A stretch of DNA of 64,000 nucleotides, taken from positions 3,814,316 to 3,878,315 of the forward strand of contig SCHM01000004.1 in assembly GCA_004123355.1 (NCBI GenBank), given 5' to 3'. This document shows, one piece after another, positions 54,180 to 64,000 of this stretch. Position numbers and translations under genes: made by a program. The DNA is from Amphirosellinia nigrospora. Its lineage: Eukaryota > Ascomycota > Sordariomycetes > Xylariales > Xylariaceae. The notes beneath the pieces were generated by a model that worked only from the letters and a program-made list of their open reading frames with translations, was not told where the DNA came from and made no database searches. The stretch's first letter is position 1. Each line of letters starts with the position of its first letter.

Positions 54180-54966
54180 CTAATACATAATATTCCAGCA
54201 AAATGCGGCAAAAAGGCTTGAAGCCCCAATCGCCCAAATCTCAATATGGCGCCCCTCTGCACCAGATGATTTAGTTGGAGAGGGCGAGGTGATCGACGCA
54301 CTACGGGATGCACCACCTGATTTTGTGATTGTGGGTAAAGTCGTAAATGTAGACTTGGCCACTTGACTGGTATCTGAAGTGGTTGCAGCTCCTAGAGTTG
54401 TCCACCCGGCGACTTGACTGGTATCCGTAGCAGTTGCAGATCCTAGAGTTGTCCACCCGGCATCTTGACTGGTATCTGTAGCAGTTGCAGCTCCTCGAGT
54501 TGTCGACTCGGTGCCGTCGCCCAGGTTGGTGGTGACCCCTCCGTTGGCCGACGTATATATGCCAGTATCAGCATTGCCATGGCCACCCACGTCGTCGACG
54601 TATTCACCTATGAGACAAGTGAGTTAGTTCAAAATCCACGACCCGGAGAGTCGAGATATACGTACCGGTTTGGATGTTCAAACAAAACAACGACCCATCA
54701 GTGTACCGATAACACGTCTCGTCGCTCGCACAAGTAAAAGTTGATCTTTTATCTGTATCTGGGCACCCAACGGCGTTGCATTGGCCTTGCTCGGCTTCCG
54801 CGTAACATTCTTGTAGACATGCGGAGTCGTTTCCACAAGCATTGGCACACGGATCACTCCCTGGTGAACTAGACGGAGCATAATCTATGGCATTTGATTG
54901 GGTGCATGCGGTCGCAACAACTAGCGGGACCAATGACAACACTGCTGTGGCCCTAGAGAAATACAT
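54180..54966 (-). CDS. Cys-rich, Ser/Thr-repeat GPI-type cell-surface protein
   Basis: Predicted secreted or wall protein of unknown function. The ATG at 54966 gives a signal peptide (MYFSRATAVLSLVPLVVATA) better than the upstream in-frame ATG at 54996. The mature N-terminus has ten Cys in about 80 residues (DPCANACGNDSACLQECYAE, then QCNAVGC and three more) without the CFEM spacing. A 58-nt phase-1 intron (54665-54608) joins LNIQTG to EYVDDVGGHG. Then come three copies of a 17-residue Thr/Ala repeat (ATATDTSQ(D/V)AGWTTLGS), which would be O-glycosylated. The C-terminus has a Ser-rich stretch, a likely omega site near KSSGAEG and a hydrophobic tail (IWAIGASSLFAAFCWNIMY), the pattern of GPI attachment. 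About 240 residues. No frame problem seen. Confidence 0.85.
54362..54514. repeat. 51-bp minisatellite inside the surface-protein gene
   Basis: Three tandem units starting at 54362, 54413 and 54464, each beginning CTTGACTGGTAT on the plus strand. 51 bp is a multiple of three, so copy number can change without loss of frame. Confidence 0.85.
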
Positions 54967-57492
54967 GGCGATGGGTAAGGGGTAAAATATGCTCAAAAGT
55001 ATAAGAGACGTTGAAAAACTTGGTTAGAATTAACACCAGACCAGAAACTATTCCCAGGAAAATGGCAGCCGGATTTCATCTTATGCAAAACCTGGAAACA
55101 GGCCTCCAAGAAAACTCAAGGCTAGATGCTGTGTATAGTGGATTGAATTAAATAGTCTCAATATCTAGCTTCCTCCTTTCAGCATAACTGTGAATTGGGA
55201 GTCCATATGGACGGGCCTAGTTCTCGAACGATATCAGCCGCAAACTAGTATACCCAGGTAGGTAATCTAGGATTGGCCAAGGGCGGCTGACTATGCCTGA
55301 ATAGTCAAAGCTAAAGTCATCTTTGGAACGGCTCTACAATCTAAGCCTGAATCTAGGCAGGCGACTTGACTCAGCTGTCCTGGAATATTGGTCACGTGAA
55401 GCCATCCGTTCTGTCGGGTCTATTACAACTAAGGTTCTAATCAAACCTAAAATGTCTGCGTCTAAACATGAGTATGTCCTCTGTTGTGTTGTTCGAGCCT
55501 TGCGCTCTCGATTGGGTGTGAGCAGAGGGGTCAAAAGCACTTTCGTAGCCGCTTTTTTGGTAAGGAAAAAATACATTTAAAAACATAAAGTTGTAGCGTA
55601 GTGGCGTATGATTGACTGACAGGAATGGAATTGAACTAACCTTAGTGCATAGACAAGCGATTGTACCAGAGTAGCTTTGCCTTGGCGGAATATAAACTAT
55701 TCCTAGCCGGGTCTTCCGGTTCGACGAATTGACCGGACACTGCGTGTTCAGCCATGTCCCTTAGGGAATGACAACTTAAAAGGTCCCCCCTCCTTCAATA
55801 CAGTTTATAACTGGAAAGCCGTGGGTACGGACAGTTGGGCAATCATCTGCACACTTTTGCAGTCAATCGGTGTTCACCACGGGGCGAACCCCACCAGCGT
55901 CTCGGTCTTGCGGCGTCGTGTAGTTATCATTGGCACCGCCCTCACCGGGTAGTCTGTCGGCTCGAGCTACCAGTGGCGAGCGCACAAGCGTTATCGGGAA
56001 CAGGGTGGATGGGGTCCTACGAACGGGGAAGTGTGCTTGCAATCTGTTGATTAGGTGTATGCCGTCTTGATGGAGAGTCGATCGAGGTAGACGCGGGAAT
56101 AGCTGGAGACCGAGAGGTTGCTACTGGTCGGCCATTGAATCGGATCTTGTGGCAGCATTGTCAGGTCGTCCTCGCTCCGGGAGCGACTGCTCTCTAGAAG
56201 GCGGATATATATGCCCGTGTGTGTTGTTGAGGGTACCAACAAACACGTTCCATAGCCGCGCAGCAATCGGGTTCCCAGGCACCAGACTCTGTGAGATGGT
56301 AGGTAGGTGTGGGCGCAACCGCCATGAAACATCAAACATTATCGTCAAAGTGCCCCATCAATTGGGTTGGCAAGGTGACGTTTGAGTTGCCGATACCACC
56401 GACACAGTTATCCCGGTCTAATTGCCTACATTTCTCATCTCACCTATCGCTACATCGATAGACTCGACTTGGTGCGAGTATATCTGACAACCTCGCGATA
56501 AGTCGTCTAACGGCGTCTCCGGGATGCCTGGGACCAGAGCTGGTTATTCTAGATATAAAGAGCAGACAAGCGCGGTCTGGAGCACGCTGGCACCACTCTC
56601 GCAGAACTGCGCGCGATGCTCGCCCTGTGGAAGTTCACGCTTAGTCGAGACGGCCCCTTGTTTCTAAGACTGGCCGAGCTAGTTCCCATAACCTGCGTTC
56701 AGATAAAGGAGCGGCCTGGATTATCTGGAAGTGCCATTTAGAAGATTATAATCAACCAAGGTGCCAAAAGGTGCCATGAAGATCTAAGTTTCTATTCACC
56801 AGGCAGGAGGATTCCGTGCCCTTTTATGCTCGGATTTCCTCCTGCCTTTCCTTCAGCTTCGCGGACCACTGTAGACTCGTGTAGCCGGAGTCCATGTATC
56901 CCAGTGTGCTATCCCAGCTGTAGGCGAGTGACTGAGACTCACGATAACTTCGTACAACTGCCTCGGCCTTGTAGGGTAGTGTTTAGCGAGCTCCGTACGA
57001 GATCCACGTGGCACTGTCTTTATACGCGTGTGGCGCTGTTTACCATCAATCAACTCTCTCTTGATATGACAGTGGTCGGCGTGTTGGATTGTGATCGAAA
57101 CATTGACGGAGTTATAAGTCAGGTGTTTGTCACGAGAGTTGGTTGTTTTTTTCTTCCCTACAACCTAACCCTCGAAATAGACTCAAACCACGGCGGGATC
57201 CCGAATAGGCTATTCAACGACATCCACCCGGGAAACCGGGGCTCGGGCTTCTGACTCGGAAAGTGAATCCTAATTTTCAGTATGTTCATCGCCGGTCGCC
57301 AAGATACGCCATTTCATGGCTTGATTGACGGTTTCCCGCCATAGCGACATAGCCGGCGCGATGGTACTAGTAATGGTCTGGGGAATGTGTATATAACCCC
57401 AAGACAGAGTTTACTCGATAGCCCAGCCCTTTAACTTCCCTCTCGCCTGTAGGTTTATTCACCACAAAGCTTTCTGTGCCAACTAGATCAAA
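54967..57492. other. intergenic, surface protein to cupin
   Basis: No gene recognised in 2.5 kb. It holds a diverged LTR-1 copy (about 56740-57071) and a weak tRNA-like stretch near 55620-55690 that I do not accept as a gene. Confidence 0.45.
56740..57071 (+). mobile_element. old LTR copy (LTR-1 family), diverged
   Basis: Shares AGATCTAAGTTTCTATTC, CCTTTTATGCTCGG, CTTCAGCTTCGCGGACC, CACGATAACTTCGTAC and GTAGGGTAGT with the other three copies and is closest to 9481-9813. The family's TGTCAC start is not visible. A TGACA-like end may lie at 57067-57071. No target duplication seen; older than the two solo LTRs. Confidence 0.7.
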
Positions 57493-57989
57493 ATGGCAGC
57501 CGAAGACCCCAAGTATGATCGCAGGTGCGTAAAACAGGCCCGTCCGGACGATCGACAATGTCTCGACTGTAACAACTTCATGAGAGATTGACACCAACGT
57601 TCTAGTCGCCCTCTGCCATCTCTCGAGGTCGTCTTCCAGAACAAGATCGGCAATGCTCCGGGAAAAACCATCCTCGGCATGGTGGTGACGTTCCCGCCTA
57701 ACGCCTCGACGCCGCCCCACCGCCACGGCGGCACATCCGTGACCGCATACGTCCTCGAGGGCACGCTCCTGAACAAGATGAACGACGAGCCGACGCAAGT
57801 GATCCCAGCCGGGGGCACATGGTACGAGGCGCCCGGGTGCCACCACAAGATTAGCGACAATCACAGCAAGACGGAGCAAGCCAAGCTATTAGCGACTTTC
57901 ATTATCGATACGCAGGTGCTCGAGGAGCAGGGATGGCCGCGTTGCTGCAGGTTGACGAGGAATACAAGGATGTCAAACTTGGCGGGTGA
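57493..57989 (+). CDS. small cupin-domain protein
   Basis: A single-domain cupin of about 138 residues. Such proteins are metal-binding beta barrels; the reaction is unknown. Exon 1 (57493-57524, MAAEDPKYDR) joins after an 81-nt phase-2 intron (57525-57605) to SRPLPSLEVVFQNKIG. Motif 1 is PPHRHGGTSVTAYVLEGTL with two His and the Glu; motif 2 covers PGCHHKISDNHS. Near 57932 one G is missing: restoring it changes the tail to GMAALLQVDEEYKDVKLGG ending at TGA 57987; the uncorrected frame runs on to about 58044 with an unlikely Cys/Arg tail. No signal peptide, so probably cytosolic. It follows an old LTR copy; no pathway neighbours. Confidence 0.85.
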
Positions 57990-60234
57990 TGAGGGCTACC
58001 CAGTTCCGTGGAAAGAATGTTTACAATCATGTCGTGCCCGGTAAAGCCAAGGTCTACAAAATCCTTAGATTATGCAAAGCTGTGCCGCATGAGTAATCAA
58101 ACAACCACATCATATTCGCATCATATTTACAAAGTCGGGTCAGAAGGAGGAATGAATATCGAAGTGCAGCCAATGCGGATTAACGCATCCCAGACTGGTA
58201 GTGCATTTGAGTTACACTATAGCGTGCTGGAGGTTGTGCCCGCGCGTCGTCGGAATTTCGAATCGAGTTAGAAAGAAATGCCTCATCCGTGAAGAGGTGA
58301 GATTCTTGACTAGATGATCTGACCAGGCATCCGTTCGATCCAATTACCTAACCAATGGCATCTATGCCGTACGTACTTAGTAGTACACTGCATGGGTGAA
58401 ATCTGTCGGTGAGTACTCCGTATCTGACTCGGACTCGATTTTGGACTAGTTGCGACTAGAGAACTACCTAGGTACGCTAAGTCTTGCTTTGCCGTACGGA
58501 ACAAGTGTAGATCCCCGGTGCCTGGCGCATTGGCATGAATACGAATCACACTACGTACACCATGTCCAGCAGGTCGGCTACTCGCACATCAAAAACTGCT
58601 ATCCGCACATCAAACTAGCCGTTTCTGGTAGGTCTCTACCCACATCTCTTCATTGCTCCACACGCCACTTAAATTGGGTTAGAATCGGAGCAGCCAAGAA
58701 GCAATTCAGAAACAACAGTCCAGTCAACGCGTTTGCAGAGGTCAAAATCACACACAACAAGAAAAATATAGCGGATAGGTGTCTTAATATAAAAAAATAA
58801 AAGTACGCTCGATAACTAGAGATATAATAAAGCTAAAAAAAAATAAAAGTATTCTAATAAGAATAGCAAATAAGCGGTGGTTGGTTGAATGGTAGTATAG
58901 TGTAGGTAAGTGTAGCTATGGTGGTTTTAGTAACTACCATTAGGGCTCAAAAACACCATTTTTGTTGACTAAGAGCTACGTTAACTATATTTTACGCGTT
59001 TCTCTTTTGAAGAGGTAGATTCTACTGGGTATGCCAAGATGCTTATACAAATTAGGTTAAAAGAGGGGCGGAAGAGGGTGTGGTGGGCTTCTTGACTAGA
59101 AACGGCTAGTTTGATGTGCGGATAGCAGTTTTTGATGTGCGAGTAGCCGACCTGCATGTCCAGTGCTTGGGTCTTGGCAAGTATTACTCATCTATCAGTC
59201 ACGACCATAGCCTATTGGGAATTAACCGCTGTCTCTCGAGTATATATAAACACTTACCTCACCTGAAGATATTAGCGGCACTAGTTGAAATTACCTAGGT
59301 CCTAAGTACTTAGTAGGTAGTGTAGTTTGGCGTTTAAAAAGGGTTTTTACTAAAGATAGAGTCCATGGCTGGATCTACTGAGAAAATAGAAGGCGGCTAA
59401 GGTATACGATGGTCTAGGTTCTATCTAGTTAGAAGCGCGAAGGAAAACGGTTGGAGCCGCTTGATAGTTTAATCGAGTCGATAACGACCCAGAAAATGAT
59501 AAAGGTTATCTATCAGATAGACGTCCTCATCTTCGCCGAAGATGCGTATATCGTGTAGTGCATTTTCCTTCAATGCAGGGCATGACCGGCAGTGCCGCTC
59601 CGGGCGGATGCGGCAATCCGAACAGGTATTAGCTCCTTTCTGTTGGCTGTGGGGGTTATCAAGCCGCGCGGGACTGGCTCGACCTCACTTCACCCTGTAG
59701 GCTACGGGCTATAAGTCCGCTGACTAGATCCAAGGGTTTAACATGGTTTTGGTAGATATCATTGCGCTTCTTTTGCCTTCGTTAAAAGTCCTCATGATCT
59801 GCTAAAAACACCAAGCCAAGCGGGTAAACAAACAGTGACGTTGCCGAGGCAAAAGAAAGGCAACCTGTAGGTATGAGCTGACGTCGATGTCTTTTACTGT
59901 GAATGATGCCCGGTAAGCACTCTCTAGTTAAATGTCCCATAGTATCATTGAAGTGAGCAAACCGGTTCTAGTGCTCACTAAGAAGATTGAATTCCACTGC
60001 TGCGTGGATGTGGCACAGCAGAGTCTCTCCCAGTCAGCATCAACATGCGCTGCGGCTAAGCAGATTCTTAACTTAATTTCGCAATGATCAGAACGGCGCA
60101 GTGAATAAATTTTCAAATAGTTGAGAGACTCGTTAGAGGTTATTTATAATGTCATTATTACCCTCCGTCATCTGCTATTCCCCTAAACTGGGTATCTTTA
60201 TCTCTGTCACATCAACGGATTTGAAGACACAACC
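57990..60234. other. intergenic, cupin to lipoxygenase
   Basis: Holds the second MITE (58570-59154). Otherwise no gene recognised; the last 100 bp should hold the lipoxygenase promoter. Confidence 0.5.
58570..59154. mobile_element. foldback MITE, Mutator-like, copy 2
   Basis: A 585 bp non-coding element with nearly perfect inverted ends of about 60 bp (left CAGGTCGGCTACTCGCACAT, right end the complement). It is flanked by a perfect 9-bp duplication CATGTCCAG (58561-58569 and 59155-59163). Within the arms CGCACATCAAA occurs twice in tandem. It shares CAGGTC ends, ACATCAAACTAGCCG and an AT-rich core (ATAAAGCTA followed by an A run) with 16032-16470. The well-matched arms suggest recent activity. 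Confidence 0.92.
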
Positions 60235-62868
60235 ATGAAGACGGCAAATTTGTGTGTTCTTCTCTCTGGTGCGGCGGTCATAGCCACTCCAGCACCTAGA
60301 GGGAGCACTAGTGATGGCTTCACACTACCGACCGTTGATTATAGTTATGGAGTTAGGGCCGGGGCTATCGACGCGAAACGAAAAGGTTGGCTATACAAAG
60401 AATTCCCAATCGGTGGTGCTTTCTACCCTACCGGAACACTTGCGAACAAAACTATAGCCCAACAGCAGGCACAGTGGTTTCCTATCGTGGTGGAGCACGC
60501 ACAGTTAATTGCCCAAGAATCAGTATCTGCTTTAGCTGGCATTATTGCAGTAAGTTAACTCAACCGAGTAACTGCCTAACTTTGCTAATCGAAGACACAG
60601 AAAGGCAACTTCACTAAATTGGACGATTATGCGAATACATATAACAACCAATGGAACATGTCCCTTCCTCGCGGGCCAATGCTAGGAATGCTTACCAACT
60701 ACACTGATGACCGCTTATTTTCAATGATGAGACTGGTGAGAGAATTTTGATCTTTGTTATTTTCTTGTTCCACGGCCCTCGGTAATATCGGAACCAATAG
60801 ACTTTAACTCATAAAACATCTCTAACTGTGAATATTGTGGCTAGTCTGGGACACCATACAAGATACAGCGTGTTCAACGTGACGAAAGTTTGCTTTTCCC
60901 AGTCGATAATGCCGCTTTGATTACTGGTGGACTTTCTCTGAAAAGCCTACAAGCTCAAGGCCGGCTTTTCTCTACGGATTTTAGTCAGCTAAAGGTGTGT
61001 ACACAGACTTGTATCTCCCTTACACATTTATCAAGTTGATCCAACACTAACCTTTTCTAGTAAGTACTTATTAAGCTATTAGATTGACGATCGAGGATCT
61101 CGTCGACTGTAATCTAGAGAGCGAACACTCGTTTGCTAGACGACATACAAATAACGTCATGGGGCAGTGCTCCGCAGTTCCTCATGCCATATATTTACAT
61201 ATGTCAGGAACAAGGAATTCTAGACGTGGCTTTTCTCGTCCCACTGCCCTTAGGGGACTCCTGGAATTCCACATCTTGTTTACTATATGCGGCCGTTACT
61301 AATCGAAGTTCAAAATAGGGATCTCCCTTCGAGTGGAAAGTACGGTGCTGGATGTCAAGCGTACTTCTACATAGACCGGTCAGGCGATTTCCTCCCTCTG
61401 GCCGTCAAGCCTATCGTCAAAGGTCGGGAGACGTCGGCTCTTGTCTACACGCCCAAAGATAAGCCGGCGGACTGGCTACTCGCGAAGATGCTCTTGAATC
61501 AAAATGACGGGTATAGTTGTTTTACAAACCAATATCTAAATATACACTGACTAAGACCGACAGGTACCATTCTACATGGGCACACGTTGGGCAGTCACAT
61601 TCAGCTGCGGAAAGCTCCCGTGCGTAATCCTCGGATCCATTCTCTTCCTGTTTCAGCAAATTTAAGAGCACGATATCTTATTTTTAGGACATGTATCGAA
61701 GCTTCTTGACAACCTTACAATTCACACTCTAGCGACAATAACTGACTTGAGTTTTGTAGTATCTTGCTGCAATTCGAACTCTTAGTGACAACCATCCGGT
61801 TTATGGGAATGCTCAATAGGAGTACGTCTTACCTTCTACTCCACAGCTATACGGTCGATCCGCTGACAACTACTGGATAGTCGAGAAAACGCCATGGGGT
61901 GTTCGTCCCCAACTCGAAACTGGTCTCGAGTCAGGATCAGCATTCTCCGGGCCTCAATATTACCCGTGGTCTCCAGATGCCGCCCGAGACTACGTGAACA
62001 AGTTATACTTGTCTGGGGAGTCGGCTGATTTCGAAAGGAATTATTACCGTTCCGAGTTCAAGGCACGCGGTCTGGTAAACAGCTCATTTGGGCCAAAGCT
62101 AAAATCGTTCCCCTTTTACGAAGACACGAGCGTCATCACCGAAGCGATCCGAGAGTTCATGGTGGCCTTTATCAACTCCTATTATCATAGCGATAAGGAG
62201 GTAGTGCAGGATATAGAGCTCCAGGCCTGGCAGCGCGAGACCAAAGCGGCACGGGTCTATGACTTCCCTCGCATCAACACCAGGCAAGCTCTTGCCGATG
62301 CCCTCACACATCAAGCCTACCTAAGTGTCATTGTGAGCAACGTTATGAGCACGAACGGCATCCACCTCAACTCGATGTCCCTTCCATTTGCCCCGGCCGG
62401 ATTTTTGCAACCTATCCCATCTAAAAAGGGGCTTACGGAGAAAGACCTGAGTACGAATTCCCCTATTCTTGTTTCCTTGGCGAAGCACTTGCTCCTATTT
62501 GCTTCCTGAACCCCCAAAAATGCGTTCAACTCTTGACTGGCATAAGCTCTAACACCTAAACTACCATAGTGACATTCATGCCAACACCTGAAGGTGCAGT
62601 CTGGCAAGTTTCAACGTACGTTGTAGGCCATCGTCCCATGTGGCGAGATACCAACGAAACGCTTTCCCATCTCTTCGACGACGAGACGTTGCTAGCGAAG
62701 ACGAACGCCGAAACACAAGCCGTTGCTTCCAAGTTCAAGGACACCATGATGAAATTCAGCACCGAAGTTCGCGCGCGTACCTTTGATAAAGATGGTCTCA
62801 ACCGAGGCATGCCATTCATATGGGATGCCCTGGATCCCAACTACGCTCCTTATTGGTCTGTGATCTAG
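60235..62868 (+). pseudogene. manganese-lipoxygenase-like, degenerate
   Basis: Secreted fungal lipoxygenases oxidise C18 polyenoic acids. The start MKTANLCVLLSGAAVIATPA is a signal peptide. Exons 60235-60549, 60601-60735 and 60845-60994 join cleanly (SGTPYKIQRVQRDESLLFPV). Later blocks are GKYGAGCQAYFYIDRSGDFL, PADWLLAKMLLNQNDG, YHSTWAHVGQSH (two His ligands), AAIRTLSDNHPVYG, KSFPFYEDTSVITEAIREF and the end GMPFIWDALDPNYAPYWSVI, with the terminal Ile that ligates the metal. Where relatives have His-His-Ala-Leu-Asn this protein reads Ser-Asn-Val-Met-Ser, and the usual PFHP is PFAP, so two metal ligands seem lost. Segment 60995-61318 has no lipoxygenase match and is either a long intron or an insertion. 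Stops follow near 61625, 61815 and 62508. I favour a decaying gene; sequence errors add to it. Confidence 0.72.
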
Positions 62869-64000
62869 AGAATTGAGGAGTCGCGTAAAGGAAAATAAAA
62901 GGGGCAAGAATATAGTGCTGTCATTATGCAGTGCACCGGAGTCGATGATTATCTTCTATACAATCCCTACGAAGTCCAAAGGACTATTGTGATACCTATT
63001 GCATGATGTAGGGATTTAAAGTTATACTACGTACAATTCACGTTTATGCAACATGACGTGTCGTTATACCTCCAGAGATGGTGAATCCATGCTCAATGCT
63101 GATGCCTTCGTCTGCGTTGGTGGTTACCCACCGTGTTGCCGTAAAGCCTCGCTGTTGGAATTACTTCCTATAGAGCGACAGAAGGAGCATCGTCGCGAGG
63201 CGGTAGAGATGAATGTAGAAATGACTGAATCGTGTAAGCTAGTATTCCCGGGTAATGGAACCTGTCAGGACGAGGGAGGGTATGTATTATTGTTGCTGCG
63301 CGAGTGATTTAATCTCCCTCATAGGCTATGACTTCGCTAGATACGTGCAGGTCCTTTATTCGAGGCTCAGGGGCCCGGTATTTAGGGGTCCAGGTGAGGT
63401 ATGGGATTAGGGGGGCTGGTAGTAGAACACTTCGGCTCTGATCTACTAGGGGGCTTCAGGCTTCCTATTTCACGCCGAACGAAAATAGTAGCCCGCCGAA
63501 GTATAGCCGATTGTCACAATTCGTACCTAATATAAGAGCTGCAGACGGTCAAGTGTTCGACTTGACTACGTTATACCTGTTGGTAGTGTGGTGGTTTAGT
63601 GCTGCAGTTCTGTTCCGTGACACAGATGCACACCAATACGACACTTCCAGCGCAAGTAGAGGATAATTTAATAGGACTTAAATAGAAAGGAGTTCTCAAA
63701 GATGCCCCTTAACTACTAAGCTCTCGGTGTCGCCGTGTGTAATGCCACACCTATTCGTTGATTAGGGCTGGTATGTGGCACTAGTTGCGAATAGCGCCCT
63801 ATTTATTCTATTTCATTAGCCATAAATGTGAGTAATGTCTTGCCTCTACTATCGCTCTAGGCCTTTTTTTAAGAGCTTACCTTTCATCGTAATCTCTCCA
63901 TATAGCGATAATGTACTTCATAGCGCTACTGAGATGGCGGCCGCTGGTCGGTGTACCGCCCATGTGTAATTCGTATAGGCTTATAGCCAGTGTTCAGTCG
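62869..64000. other. intergenic, right end of window
   Basis: No reading frame with a recognisable domain, RNA gene or repeat termini seen in 1.1 kb. Confidence 0.45.

Noticed and set aside
55615-55690. tRNA-like sequence on the minus strand
   Set aside because: A B-box-like GTTCAATTC and a weak A-box are present, but the acceptor arm does not pair, the anticodon stem is imperfect and position 37 is a pyrimidine. At best a tRNA relic.
57367-57879. 170-codon open frame antisense to the cupin gene
   Set aside because: The plus-strand cupin has both family motifs and a canonical intron; this is its shadow in a GC-rich exon.
54967-64000. A biosynthetic gene cluster joining surface protein, cupin and lipoxygenase
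   Set aside because: The genes are separated by kilobases of gene-free DNA with repeats and share no pathway logic; no core synthase, regulator or transporter nearby.

Overview
The window looks like nuclear DNA of a filamentous ascomycete (Pezizomycotina, probably Sordariomycetes). Protein genes have short 48-100 nt GT-AG introns with fungal branch sites. The housekeeping set is fungal: Ku70 with a SAP domain, mitochondrial-type ferrochelatase, and the two-gene type I fatty acid synthase. The intergenic DNA is rich in the palindromic TAGGTACCTA/CCTAGG words common in that class. Species cannot be told from the sequence.

Layout: 0.5-2.6 kb Ku70 (-), head to head with ferrochelatase (+, 3.2-4.6 kb); 5.7-7.7 kb an MFS transporter (+); 7.7-18.8 kb an 11 kb stretch without a convincing gene, holding an old LTR copy, a foldback MITE and simple repeats; 18.8-19.9 kb a bZIP-ankyrin regulator (+); 20-25.9 kb no gene; 25.9-26.9 kb an SGNH/GDSL hydrolase (-); 28.3-29.8 kb guanine deaminase (+); 30.5-36.9 kb FAS beta (-) and 39.6-45.3 kb FAS alpha (+), divergent around a 2.75 kb spacer; 47.8-48.9 kb a short-chain dehydrogenase (+); 49.1-51.9 kb an intron-rich amino acid permease (-); 54.2-55.0 kb a Cys-rich, Ser/Thr-repeat GPI-type surface protein (-); 57.5-58.0 kb a small cupin (+); 60.2-62.9 kb a manganese-lipoxygenase-like gene that looks degenerate (+). 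The second half also carries two solo LTRs with perfect 5-bp target duplications, a further diverged copy, and a second MITE.

Together, FAS alpha and beta form the alpha6/beta6 cytosolic synthase. Ku70 acts in non-homologous end joining, ferrochelatase ends haem synthesis, guanine deaminase serves purine catabolism. The rest is accessory: transport, surface, secreted or oxidative enzymes. I see no biosynthetic gene cluster.

A pervasive feature is single-base indels in otherwise well-conserved reading frames, mostly in short homopolymers (at least 15 in FAS beta alone, two in Ku70, three in the MFS gene, one each in several others), while ferrochelatase reads cleanly. This is better explained by a weakly polished long-read assembly than by decay of essential genes. 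The most interesting non-genic finds are a MITE family with long TIRs and 9-bp target duplications (Mutator-like), and three mutually similar introns in one permease gene that resemble introner-like elements.
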